Below are positions 15,565 to 28,975 of a stretch of DNA of 64,000 nt, piece after piece. The stretch covers positions 111,232,850-111,296,849 of the forward strand of contig JBAIZL010000001.1 of the NCBI GenBank assembly GCA_036971475.1. Direction: 5' to 3'. The notes below the pieces were generated by a model that was not told the origin of the DNA, did no database searches, and saw only the letters and a list, made by a program, of their open reading frames with translations. Made by a program: the position numbers and the translations under genes. The first letter of the stretch is position 1; each line of letters starts with the position of its first letter. The stretch comes from Prosapia bicincta (Eukaryota; Arthropoda; Insecta; Hemiptera; Cercopidae).

Positions 15565-15741
15565 TAAAACAACATAGGTCATTCAAATACAAGAATATTT
15601 CTTAATATATATCCAAAGCATTTCGATGGTAAACAGTACCAACATCATCAGTACCAATATGATGTTGGTACTGTTTACCAACGAAAAGCTTTGGATATAA
15701 ATGAATAAATTTTCTTGTATTTGAATAAGCTATGTTGTTAT
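15565..15741. repeat. PLE-derived foldback with inverted hairpin pair
   Basis: Imperfect palindrome. The left arm carries the hairpin on the minus strand (CTGATGATGTTGG ... ACCATCGAAA, 15613-15651). The right arm carries it on the plus strand (GATGTTGG ... ACCAACGAAA, 15657-15695). The outer arms read AACAACATAGG and end in the CAAATACAAGAA tail also seen at 14.4 kb. A (TA)n tract lies 25 bp beyond the right end. Confidence 0.85.
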
Positions 15742-15766
15742 AAATTATTAAACAAGAAAACGTATT

Positions 15767-15800
15767 ATATATATATATATATATATACGATATATATATA
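15767..15800. repeat. Short (TA)n at the truncated end of mariner
   Basis: TA repeats with one CGA interruption. They separate the 15.6 kb foldback from the truncated mariner coding region. Confidence 0.9.
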
Positions 15801-16412
15801 CATGATTTTCTGGGCAGAAATTGTTTGCTTGAATTTGACTTTCCTAGGGGATGTTGAATGCCGCCATTCCATTGACTGTTGTTTTGATTCTGGTGTAACG
15901 TAGGCTACCCACGTTTCATCACCTGTAACGATATGGCTTAAAAAATCATCGTCCTCGTTACGGTAACGCTCGAGAAAGCTCAATGCACTGCCCAATCGTT
16001 TGGTTTTGTGCTTATCAGTCAACATTTTCGGTACCCACCGTGAACACAGTTTCCGATAATTTAAACGTTCAGACACAATTTCGTAGAGAACACTTCTTGA
16101 TACAGCAGGAAATGTTACAGATAAGGACGAAATTGTGAACCATCTGTTCTCTTTCACTTTACAGTCCACTTTTTGAATGAGATCATCGGTAATGACTGAA
16201 GGTCGCCCACTTCGTTCCTCATCATGAACCTTTGTGCGGCCATCTTTGAATGCCCTAACCCATTTCCGCACCATTCCTTCACTCATAATGTTTTCACCAT
16301 AAACTTCACTGATTTCACGTTGAATGTCAATTGCTTTTAAGCCTTTAGCACAGAGAAAACGAATCTCACCACGCACTTCACAGTCGGCGGGATTCTCGAT
16401 TGTCTGCGGCAT
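15801..16412 (-). pseudogene. Mariner transposase, N-terminal 204 residues, 3' truncated
   Basis: From the conserved start MPQTIENP at 16412 the frame runs 204 codons without a stop or shift. Residues about 15-115 form the paired helix-turn-helix DNA-binding region (CAKGLKAIDI, VRKWVRAFKDG, then the basic SGRPSVITDD linker). A WVPKMLT motif is at 125-132. GDETW at 164-168 supplies the first catalytic aspartate. The family is usually about 345 residues with a DD34D triad; here the similarity stops after FKQTISAQKIM, so the two later acidic residues are missing and the copy cannot cut DNA. Truncation coincides with a (TA)n tract. Upstream in-frame codons to 16568 look like 5' leader rather than protein, so the MPQ start is preferred. 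The uninterrupted frame suggests a fairly recent insertion. Confidence 0.93.
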
Positions 16413-16573
16413 TTTAAAATCACGTAAACAAACTAAGACTCGATCAAACGGCGTCATAATGGCGTCTGTAGCTTCCCAACAGATGTAGCTACACTGCGCG
16501 CATGCGCTAAACGCCGACCGCAGAGCTGCGGCGGGGAAATTTAGAAACGGTACTTCCTTTAAAAACATGCCTC

Positions 16574-16574
<1 letters not shown>
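16413..16574 (-). other. Mariner 5' leader and likely terminal inverted repeat
   Basis: Between the coding start and the (TA)n tract. The minus strand begins CGAGGCATGTTTTTAAAG, a plausible mariner 5' terminus next to TA, the mariner target dinucleotide. The 3' partner is lost, so the repeat cannot be confirmed. Confidence 0.5.
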
Positions 16575-16625
<51 letters not shown>

Positions 16626-16652
16626 ATATATATATATATATATTATATAATA

Positions 16653-16685
<33 letters not shown>

Positions 16686-16687
16686 AT
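16575..16687. repeat. (TA)n with AAT interruptions
   Basis: About 110 bp of TA-rich repeat flanking the mariner 5' end. Confidence 0.95.
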
Positions 16688-18639
16688 TTTTAATACAAGA
16701 ATATTTTAATTGATGTATTTCTCATTGCCTTTTTCGAATAAATGCATAGCATCTTAAGAAGGGGGTTTAAAGGAAGGGAGATTATGTCATGGCGTACCTT
16801 AAAGACTAACTCGGAGAATCGACAGCTAATTACATTTTTTTTAATCTCCTTTATATCGGATCTATAACATAATATACAATTTGCTTTAAGCTATCGTATA
16901 TTAAGATGCAGTACCTAGGCTAGCAACCAACTGGTTTATCGGTACAAATTCAGAGAGAGGAACTATAATTACTATAGTTTTTTTAAATTCTATAATTTAT
17001 TATTTATGTATAAATGAAATTAAAATTTAAATAAATGGAAGTACATATTGAATCAAAGTATGAGAACGGTGCTATCTGAAACATTTAGCAAAATTCTAAT
17101 CACTCCAAGGGACACCAATATCTAACATATATATTTTTACATTAGTATACAAACATTTGTTTACATTAGTATAATAACATGATGATTATTTATTTATTTG
17201 TGATTAAATTATTAAGGATGTTTCATCTGTGAGTTATACTTTAAAAATACCAAGTAAATCACTCTACTCATATTTTTTAATAATAACTAAATTATTGAAA
17301 TTATTTTATGCTTGATCAGTGATGCCCATAATAGACGGAGACGGTTACTGTTAAAAATTCCTTGTGAAGTGGGATTCTAAATTCTTGCTTTAGGGCAAGT
17401 AACCTACTTTCGACCCTTATAACAGAGTTACAATTTTTAATGTTTTATTTTATGCATTTAGAAACTTCTACTTTCATATGCCGAAATAAATTTCTATTTA
17501 CATTCAGCTACTTTATATATTTTCAAATTATTTACAGTTTATTACGTTATATAAGTTACATAATGTGCTTTACCTTTAATGGTTTTGGCTGTATTTATTA
17601 TATAGTTTAACTTACTAAAGCTTATAAGATATCTTTTTTTTAATTTACTTTCATGACAACAGTTACAAGGACACTATAGAGCTTTGTAGTTTTTTCACAA
17701 TAATCTCCACTAGAAAAACTAGATAGTGTGTTGAAGTAAATGTCTTTTGAGCTTTTTAAATATATATGAAGTTATAAAGCTAGTTAATAGAAGATTTAAA
17801 ATATTTTAAAAAATAACAAAAAATACCTTCTACTAAAATCTGATAAATTAAAAAAATGTCAATTATGAAAAAAATATCAGATACTTTGTGAAATACTTCC
17901 TGGCTCTAGGAAAGCTACAAAACCGTACTGTACTGACGTCAGAAAGATTTCACAAAGCTATCAAGAAATGAGTTCAGTTACCCAGGACTTTTAACGGAAC
18001 GGAAAGTTTAGTATGCAAATATACGAAATTAATGTGAGGAAATACATTGAAATCACTGATTGAAATGTCTAAATGCCGTTGTAAACTTAAATACCGTTGC
18101 ACTATACGAGTTACAATGGTAATAAATACACAAATTTGAAATAAATGCTGGTAGTGGTTTACAATCTTTGTTCCAAACTTGAACTAAGTAATGAATCAAA
18201 TTGGTCCTGAATTGAGAACATAATTAAACTACAGGCTTTTAACGAATTTGTTCAACATTAATTCTCAAAATAGTTAGTAGCTTATTATTATAATTGACAA
18301 TAGCTTAAAGCAATTTAGAAATGTGTAACAATTTGTATATTTCCCAACTAAAACTTACGTCAGCTCAACCCAAGAATGTAACTGACAGACAATTGTTTAT
18401 CTCTTTCTTATAGTCAGTCATAAGAAATTCAACGTTGTAAAATCCATATGAGTACAATACTTCCAAGGAATTTTACAAAAATCTATTTCTTTAATCAAAT
18501 TATTTCAAGTATTTACAACTTAAGACTTGTAAAATTACAAACTAAATAATATAGAAAAAGAATTTATCAAAGTCAATTCCTACTGAGGTCGACAAAGAAA
18601 ATTTTTTTATTAGTAATTTTTTATTTTATAATTACAAAT
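16688..18639. other. AT-rich stretch, nothing recognised
   Basis: No recognisable frame or RNA. Confidence 0.6.
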
Positions 18640-18717
18640 AATATATATGTATATACATACATATGTATATATCTATCTATCTATCTATCTATATATATAT
18701 ATATATATATATATATC
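18640..18717. repeat. Compound microsatellite with (TATC)n and (TA)n
   Basis: TATG/TACA-rich start, then about six TATC units, then TA repeats. Confidence 0.95.
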
Positions 18718-18990
18718 AGCAACAGAATATTAAGTGGCAAAATATAAAGCCAAATTCCATACAATTAATTTTTCATTTTCCTCTTTATACAATATATGGT
18801 TTAAAACTATGATTTTTGTTCCTATTTATTTGGTTCCTTTTTATCCTATATAATTTAGGAAGTTGTAGTGGAGAGCTGTTATGGTAGTAGAAATCTTATC
18901 ATTCTATCCAACTCTTGTAATGCTTCACTACACCAAATAACCTTGTTCATATAATTTCATATATTAAATCTTTAATAAACCTTTAGCTCT

Positions 18991-19063
18991 GGGAAAGTTA
19001 GCTCAGTGGTAAAAGTGCTGGTTTTTAAATATGTAAGTCCACAGTTCCAATCCGACCGAGACA
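18991..19063 (+). repeat. tRNA-like sequence, probable SINE head or tRNA pseudogene
   Basis: Contains TTAGCTCAGTGGT, which fits a Pol III A box, and 40-odd bases later AGTTCCAATCC, close to the B box GGTTCRANNCC. The anticodon arm is poorly paired and the acceptor ends do not match, so it is not a working tRNA. The text after it (ACCGAGAC) is common downstream of B boxes in tRNA-derived SINEs. No clear SINE body or second copy was found here. Confidence 0.5.
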
Positions 19064-19402
19064 TTGAATTTTTTAATTTAAATAGTTGAATAAATATTTC
19101 AAAAATTTGTATTATCAGCAATTGTTATCCACTTTGTGATAAAAAAAATATATTTCAACTTGATGGGATGAATAAAAACTTATTTTTATTGGCATTAGAA
19201 AATTTGTACAATATATATACATATATGGGAGATTGTGAGCTAATAGTGAGAATTTAATAAATGCGGCAACGGGTTTATAAATTATGGTGCTTTTGCTTAC
19301 AATGGGACAGGTTTTAAGAAAATAACATTTATTAAATAACTAGAAAAGATATTTTGTAGGAATATAATTAACATTGGTTTTGAGATATATATTAAAACTC
19401 CA
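19064..19402. other. No gene seen
   Basis: AT-rich sequence without a recognisable feature. Confidence 0.5.
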
Positions 19403-21360
<1,958 letters not shown>

Positions 21361-21570
21361 TTTTATCCACTTGTACTTACAAAGACTCGCCGGGTCAATT
21401 GTTTGCCTAAACAATTGTATATAGCTATTAACCCAGGCAGACTGGCTGTCTCTTTAATAGCTCTAAGAAGACAGGTTACATTAAATTCTCGTTTATGTTT
21501 AGAAAGATTTATATAGGTTTATAAGAGATTTAATTTTAAAACCAAATTTATATTCAAAATATTACATTTT
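21361..21570 (+). repeat. Dispersed repeat D, copy 1
   Basis: Aligns by eye with 51900-52078 in the same orientation. Shared blocks include CTCRCCGGGTMAATTGT, AGGCAGWCTG, GGTTACATTAAA and AATATTACA. Type unknown, no coding content. Confidence 0.7.
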
Positions 21571-22323
21571 ATTTACAATTTGTTTATTGCTCAGTTTTTA
21601 TTTCACAAATTAAATTATTTAACTTTACAGCTTTTAAAAAAAAGGTTTTTAGACAGAGCTACGTTTAATGCATTCTGGTATTTTATATTTACTGATTTGA
21701 TTGAAACCAAAAAATATTAAAAAAAAAATTAATTGTAAACATACCTTTGGCAATTACGTACACTCACATGGCTTTGTTAAAACAAATAATAACCAACCAA
21801 AATTCACTTGTTGAAACAACAAACTAAACGTAACAAAGCCACTAAGAAAATATCAAGTTTTTAATTAATTTTAACAATTACATTATTAAAAATGTTTTAC
21901 GAAAATCGTACTCCTCCCTCTTGAGACGTGTTAGGAGAGAGTGCTTTGTCAATTTCCCACAAAAACGTAACACTAGCCTTCTCAAATGCCCCCACCAATG
22001 TGCAGAAACTTTGGGAGATTTCCATCTAGCTCTTTCGATGAAACATCTTATTAAAAAAACTAAAATTTTTTCTAAGAAAACAAGATTTTAGATTTACTAA
22101 ACATCAAATATATCATGTAACATACCTATTAATATTGGAATTTAATCGGTATGTTACAACATAAACTCGACTGTATACAAAAACATTTTTAAAATACTTA
22201 GTTCCTATGTTATTTCAATAATTCTAAATAAAATATAACTTTTACGTAGACTACATGTAATCGTTTGTGAAAATTAATTTTATTTCTGTTGTAATAACAA
22301 CTATAGCTTATAGAACACCAGTC
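21571..22323. other. No gene seen
   Basis: AT-rich. A short less AT-rich patch near 21905-22040 has no recognisable frame. Confidence 0.5.
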
Positions 22324-23403
<1,080 letters not shown>

Positions 23404-23496
23404 AAACAACTGTGGGTATACAAACACAAGAATTATTTATTAATTTCTAATATTCAGAGCTTTTTGTAGGCAAACAGCTTAATTATCAGGAATGTA
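23404..23496 (-). repeat. Half copy of PLE-derived foldback, degenerate
   Basis: Reverse complement of the left arm family: the minus strand reads CCTGATAATTAAGCTG, then GCCTACAAAAAGC in place of GCCAACGAAAAGC, then a tail ending near CAGTTGTTTTGA. No opposite arm is present. The stem II pairing is largely lost. Confidence 0.5.
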
Positions 23497-24076
23497 TCAT
23501 CCGGTAATGTTATTTATACAACATGTGTTAGATTACAGTCAACATCAGTGTTGCCAAATTTATTACATTATTGCAAAGTCCACTTGTTCTTTAACGTTAT
23601 AGAAATTGAATATAGTTTAAAAATTTGTTTCCTGTTTGTATTTTCATTAGTTCCTATTTGAATTTGGTTCGTTTTTTTAACCATAGACGACTACCGAGGG
23701 GTAATTCTCCCAGTGAGTTTTCTACAAAGATTATAAAACAGTTGCAAATCCTGAAATTCTTCCTGACCTTACACACCTTCTAGTTGACTCGCCCTGTATC
23801 TATTTCTGTCTCTACATCAGGTAGTTTGACAGTTTTTGTTTACTTATAACGGTTTGAAGTTATTTTTGCAACAGCTGGGAAAGTGTTTACCCCACGCGAG
23901 TCCTCACTTTACAATACTGGTTCTTCTAAGTGAAGTTTATTTCAATTTGTATTTTGCGAGGTTTTTATAAGTGGAGTTAATTTTTATTCGTATTTTGTGA
24001 GGAATTTATAACTAAAGTTGATTTTAATTTATAAATTTAATAATCTATTTTAAATTATCTACGTTAATATTTGGTC

Positions 24077-24836
24077 ATGGCTATAAGAGAGAACAAAAAT
24101 TTTATAAATCGCTTGTTGCAAGAAACGGAAAATAAAGTATATGGAGGATGTTCAAGTAAAGAAAATGATGTGGTTGAGGAAAGTGTTCATTACTATGAGA
24201 TTGAACAAAGTGCCTACAGTGATGTTGATCAGGCTAGTGTTGTTTATGAAGACATTGACCGAGATTTGGATTTCGGAATTGAAAATCCTGGTAACTCTGG
24301 TAACCAACATGAATGTTAGTTTAGAGGAAAATATGCTAAAAACTGTCTCTTAGATTCTGAAGAAAATGATTTACCTTATAGTGAACGCGTTATTTTTAAC
24401 TATGGCAAACCTAAAATTGACAAAAAAAATAGAGTGATTGTGCCACCGAAAAAATGGTGTCGCACACCGGTCCTCAAAATGTGAAAACCCCTTCGCGTAA
24501 CAATATAACTCATTTGCCAGGCGTAAAGGGAGAAGCGGAAACTTCTGATACACCCCTGGAAGCATGAAATCAGTTGTTTTATAATGATTTGATTCATTAC
24601 ATAGTGTATTAAACAAATAAATATATACAAAGAAAAAAGGGCAATTTTTCAAGGGAGACCCAAATGAAATTTCTTTTGAAGAAATTAAAGCTCTGTTTGG
24701 GGTTTTGTATATATGTGGAGCAATGATGTCTTCTTACTAAAATTCCAAAGGTATGGACAACGGACGGGACGGGTACCATATAGTAGCGTGTACAATGTGA
24801 AGACACATATTCTATTTTATCTTTCAAGCGTTACGT
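24077..24836 (+). pseudogene. piggyBac transposase N-terminal remnant
   Basis: Starts MAIRENKNFINRLLQE (ATG at 24077), 80 codons to a stop, with an acidic N-terminus typical of the family. After stops and frameshifts it continues as PGVKGEAETSDTPLE, then FKGDPNEISFEEIKALFG and LYICGAMMSS, close to the piggyBac segment before the first catalytic aspartate, then WTTDGTG. All three catalytic aspartates lie in the missing middle. At least two stops and two frame changes show long decay. In a working element this protein would cut and rejoin DNA at TTAA. Confidence 0.85.
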
Positions 24837-24837
24837 T

Positions 24838-24839
<2 letters not shown>

Positions 24840-24886
<47 letters not shown>
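24840..24886. repeat. (TA)n inside piggyBac
   Basis: About 47 bp of TA repeats at the junction where the catalytic middle of the transposase is absent. Confidence 0.97.
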
Positions 24887-24889
<3 letters not shown>

Positions 24890-24988
24890 TATAGTGTTTG
24901 TTTTAAACACAAACAAGTCTTGTTTTTGAAATATTTTGTTTTCATGATTATTGGAACCAAAAACTTTCATTTACAATATAGGCTAAAG

Positions 24989-25335
24989 CTTTATATTTTG
25001 GAATATTACAAACATATTAATTACAGGTGTGATTTTTGTCCTAAGAAATTAGACAAAAAAACAATAAATGCTGAGCTAAGTGTGGGTAAAATGTTTGTAA
25101 AGACCATTCAGTTGAAGTATGTGAAAAGTGTTTTACGTATAAATAAGAAAATAATATTGAATGAGTTTGTTCATATCTTTTATAGTATAACAAAATATTT
25201 TTATATAGTTTTTTTTATTTATAACACTAAATACTTTACTGATATTGACCTGAAAACTAGTTGGGGTAAAAAATTACCCCAAGAACCCCGAGCGAGTTCT
25301 TGCGTTACGAATATTACAGCACAAGTTCGCTAGGG
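24989..25335 (+). pseudogene. piggyBac C-terminal cysteine-rich domain remnant
   Basis: Around 25024-25130 the frame reads YRCDFCPKKLDKKTINAE, matching the C-terminal zinc-binding domain of piggyBac transposases (C-x2-C, then K-K-T, then further C/H pairs). The later cysteines are replaced (SVGKMFV, KYVKSVL), so the metal site is broken. The frame ends within the right terminal repeat. The ATG at 24920 is fortuitous because this is the tail of a larger protein. Confidence 0.75.
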
Positions 25336-25339
25336 TTAA

Positions 25340-25659
25340 TAATACTATATCTATGCATTCGAATGCATCATATATGTTAATTTTTTAATCGAACATAAAT
25401 TTATTTATTTTATATGTTTATTATTTATTCTAATAATTTATTTTTTACGTTTCTTATTTTCTATATTTAGAAATTTGAGTGTATGAATAATATGCTTGAA
25501 ATGTAGTATTTATAAAATAGAATGTGAAAGTTGTAATAAATGTATGTAGGTTAAAGCAAGAAAAACCTCAAAGAAATTTATGAAGAACAAATAAATGAAT
25601 ATAAAAAAACAGTAAGATACAAATCAAATACATACCATTACATTGATAACCAGAAATTT
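25340..25659. other. No gene seen
   Basis: AT-rich spacer between the piggyBac end and repeat A. Confidence 0.5.
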
Positions 25660-26325
25660 CAGGTTCCAAATTTCAGGGTGAATTAAGTATCTTAACAGTT
25701 ACAAACGTGACTTTGGAAGGAATAATAAAATACAACACTTGAAGAAGGATTACTTTATGAACTAGAATTAACTATATCATTTTGAACAGATATAGGGAAA
25801 TAAAATGTCTAAAATAGAAAAAAATGCTATGATTATTGAACTATTTAAATTACAATTACGTATTAATAAAATAATTCTGAAATATTCCGATGCCAAATAG
25901 GTTTTATTTATATCAATGCAAAGAAAATATATTGGAGAAATATAAAATAAGGTAATATCTACATTCATCTATTGGTTGTGTATATTCTTTAAAGGTCTTA
26001 AGAACCTTACATTACACTCTCATAATAATAAGTTTTGCTTTAAATTAAAATAACAAAACATCATTTTAGTATTATTTGAAATGTGATTAATTTTTTTAAT
26101 TTGTCATTTTAAAAACATATTTCTTTAAGCACAGCAATCAGTACACTGGGGTCAGCACTTACTAACAAGTCCATTAAGAAACAATAAGTGTATTTATTCC
26201 ATCAGGGCTCTTACAGTCTCGCTGCGGTTGGCATACAAGTGACGTCATCGGAAGCCCACAGCCAAGGCCATCTGAGAACTATCCGACTTTAAGTGATGAC
26301 GTCTCTATAACTAATTCATGAGGTT
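25660..26325 (+). repeat. Dispersed repeat A, copy 1
   Basis: About 660 bp that aligns along its length with 54190-54870, same orientation. Most of the body has diverged, but 26205-26251 is identical in both copies (47 bp), runs GGGCTCTTACAG to CATCGG and contains TGACGTCA (26240-26247), a CRE/bZIP-type palindrome. No coding content. Confidence 0.85.
26240..26247. promoter_or_regulatory. TGACGTCA (CRE-like) in conserved core of repeat A
   Basis: Perfect CREB/ATF consensus octamer inside a 47 bp block identical in both copies of repeat A. Whether it is bound is unknown. Confidence 0.35.
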
Positions 26326-26539
26326 ATTTAGACTGTATAACTGATTCAAAACTTATGTAATAAAGACATAATTTTTTTTTAAAGAAACGTAGTAAAGAGT
26401 GAAAAAGCAAATAAATTTTTGTATAACTAAAAATAAAACAAAAAAAAAATAAAAAAAAATAATTGTAATTAAGTAACTAAATTTGACAAAAAGGAGAGCA
26501 GTTAAAATTCCTAAGTGCCGAAAATAATCAAAAGAATTC

Positions 26540-27052
26540 TAACTTAAGAACGAGGCCACCTACAACCATTACTAACATTGCAAAATTACCAGCAACATCC
26601 AACAGCAACGATAGTGAAAACCGAATCCAAAAAACCTAAATATTAAAAACGTTACGGCGAATCTAAAGAAATAGACAGTTTTGAGTATCGATACCAGAAG
26701 ATACCCGCCAATAGAGGAAAATGCCCTGAGATAGTGAAGAACCAAGCGTGAGGGGGAATCGTTAGATCGCCGCAATACAGACGAAAACAAAAAGGGCTTA
26801 TAGAGCAGTCTGAACAAAATTTTTAATACGAGATGCCGTCGGCCGTAATGTCGGTTCGTGCTTAGAAGAGCACCAAGAGCCAGATGGATGCGTACAACAA
26901 CGTTTCTGTCGGCTCCAGACTCAGAAGTCGGTACGTTAAGATCATCAAAGAATGTAGAAGGACTCACACCGACTTACCAGGGTTGGCTAATTCCAGTGCA
27001 ACAACTCAAGACGAAAAGAACCGAGGATTGGACAGTAAAACTCTTGGTAAGT
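26540..27052 (+). other. Less AT-rich patch, possible worn exon or transposon piece
   Basis: Stands out by base composition. From about 26880 a frame reads MDAYNNVSVGSRLRSRYVKI and on to KNRGLDSKTLG, directly before a good splice donor (TTG/GTAAGT at 27047). Upstream all frames have stops but keep protein-like pieces. It could be the end of a decayed exon or an unnamed transposon gag-like region. The opposite strand also has a 131-codon open frame, which I regard as a shadow. I do not recognise either product. Confidence 0.25.
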
Positions 27053-27676
27053 CATTTTTTTTACAAAACATAATGTCAAATTTATTAAATTCAAAATTTT
27101 TAATAAAATAAAAATAAACAAAGGCTTGTCTCTAATAAAATGTTTGTAATTAATGTTAAATAAGATAAAAATAATGTGTATATTAAAAATGCTTAAGAAA
27201 TAAGATATCATGAACAAGTCAGTGTAGCAGGAAGGACAAATTCTTGCTTGTCTATCGTTCAATTAATATGTTAACCGCTATACACTGATTTGAACATGAA
27301 AATATTAATGAAAGAATGTTATATTTAAATTCACAGAATGATTTCGACGATAAATGAGTCATCTTTAAGAAAGGCAAAGCTTATAAGAATTTATACAAAT
27401 TTTATAATTGTCGAGACAAGAATTTACCAATTCACTTGGAAGTTAAATGATGTGAACATTTTTGTTATATTAAACTAAGTAGGCAAACGGTTCAGTTGAG
27501 TAAGATCAACTAACCTAGGAAAAATATTTTGTTTAAAAAAGTGGATATAATTAATTATTGGATAAATAAATAAAATATTTTAAAAATGAAATAGTAATAC
27601 TAATAATATTTAACGACATATCTATAAAACTAAATAGATTTTAAAATTGTATTAAAACGGTTTAAAAAGAATATAA
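27053..27676. other. AT-rich stretch, nothing recognised
   Basis: No feature identified. Confidence 0.55.
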
Positions 27677-27677
27677 G

Positions 27678-27760
<83 letters not shown>
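27677..27760. repeat. (AAT)n-(TA)n compound microsatellite
   Basis: About 34 bp of AAT repeats, then about 49 bp of TA repeats. Confidence 0.97.
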
Positions 27761-27764
<4 letters not shown>

Positions 27765-27839
27765 TAATGTTGGTATGTATGTATGTGCGTTTGTATGTAT
27801 GGGAAGATTTCTGGCACTTTCTAAAGCTGTTTCCGTACA

Positions 27840-28300
27840 ATTATGCCTCCCACCGGTTTTTTAACACAGTATTCTGTGTACATCGTCATTTGTTTGACAT
27901 TTCATGAATTCATTCCAAATTTTGGTTTCTATGCGACGCTCAACAATCAATATATTGTCGATATGTAAACAAAAACTGAAACAGAACGACTTTTCTATAT
28001 TCGATTAAATCAAACCAGTTTTTGTGCAGGAAATACATTCATTTATGTAATGCAATTGTTAATGATGGCAACGTAACTACCAACAAATTTTCAAAAATGA
28101 TTTCATTACACATGTGTTCAAAAAAATTGAGCAATATATGTACTCCATTAGTGGGCAAAAAAAAGGATTGCCACATTTTAATTCCGTTGATCACAAAACT
28201 CAGATCAAATTCAGCAGATCAAACTCGGGTCATCTCAGCAGAAAAACCAGATGCCGAAAGTGATCCAGAATTATTTGAAGACTTCAAACAAACATGATCC
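27840..28300 (+). other. Unassigned patch with a 91-codon ORF
   Basis: A frame from 28022 to 28297 reads MCRKYIHLCNAIVNDGN and ends PELFEDFKQT. Its composition is more protein-like than its neighbours, with paired Cys/His residues. I cannot name a family. It lies about 300 bp upstream of repeat B and may belong to the same mobile element. No promoter or splice signals were convincing. Confidence 0.25.
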
Positions 28301-28617
28301 ACGGCTTGTGTGGTGTACTTAACAACAACTCACCATGCATAACTGATAAGAGATGCACGAAACAATACCCAAGAACTTTAGTAGCCGTGACCACGGTCTC
28401 TAGGTCTTATTCTAGTATCCGTGGCCGTGACTATCACTGGAAATGACGCTTGTCCACTACATAGTCATCGGTAAAATGAACATGGCGGCTAATCGATCAC
28501 TTTAAAAGTACAGAACAATGATATTGAAGGCTATATTCGTTGGCTATATATTGTATATATGAGTGCACTTTAATAAATAACATTAAATCCAGAACATTTA
28601 CTGTCACACATTTCCCA

Positions 28618-28729
28618 AACTACTACCATAAGTTCAGCTATTATTATGTAAAATACTAAATTATGTTTAGCAAATGTTAACATGCCATTCATTGACTCTA
28701 AGGTTGTACGATGTTCGTCGGGTCAGCTG
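28618..28729 (-). repeat. Dispersed repeat B, copy 1
   Basis: The minus strand begins CAGCTGACCCGACGAAC and continues through TGAATGG and TAATTTAGTATTTTA. It aligns with 43810-43925 on the plus strand. The AGCTGACCCG-type start is a transposon terminus I associate with insect repeats, but I cannot assign a class from sequence alone. Confidence 0.7.
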
Positions 28730-28782
28730 ATATATAGAGTAAATAAAAAGGTTTGGGATTCTGAAATTTAAAAAATATCTAT

Positions 28783-28975
28783 TTAATTCATTAGGTTTTA
28801 CATTTTTATTTCATATGTAGCTACGTTATATGTTCTAAGTAAATAGTTTTATACAACAAGTTAGGTTCATTATCTGAATCGAACTACAGGATTTTGAATG
28901 ATAAACCTAATATTGGCTAATGTAGAATTATAGATTCAATTTCCAACATTAGTGATAAATATTTTTCAGCAGAAT
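28783..28975 (+). repeat. Dispersed repeat C, copy 1
   Basis: Aligns with 32065-32262 in the same orientation. Shared blocks include TTAATTCATTAGGTT, GTTATATGTTCTAAGTAAAT, CGAACTACAGGA and CCAACATTAGT. No coding content. Confidence 0.8.

Larger units (their letters stand above)
23677..25339 (+). mobile_element. piggyBac-like element with TTAA ends, internally deleted
   Basis: The right end is GCTAGGG followed by TTAA (25336-25339), the classic piggyBac target duplication. On the left, TTAA (23677-23680) is followed by CCATAGACGACTACCG, similar to the reverse complement of the right end (CCCTAGCGAACTTGTG), and both ends share a GGGGTAATT block just inside. Inside lie a transposase N-terminal fragment and a C-terminal fragment. 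The catalytic middle is missing and a (TA)n tract sits at the deletion point. Confidence 0.8.

Noticed and set aside
16413..16568. N-terminal extension of the mariner frame (MFLKEVPFLN...)
   Set aside because: Open by chance through the element's 5' leader; family proteins start at the MPQ-type position.
24371..24827. Minus-strand ORFs across the piggyBac remnant
   Set aside because: They oppose the recognisable transposase frame on the plus strand and carry no motif.
26572..26967. 131-codon minus-strand ORF with hydrophobic C-terminus
   Set aside because: Overlaps plus-strand protein-like frames and has no recognisable motif. The run of Phe/Leu is what antisense of Lys/Glu-rich sequence gives.
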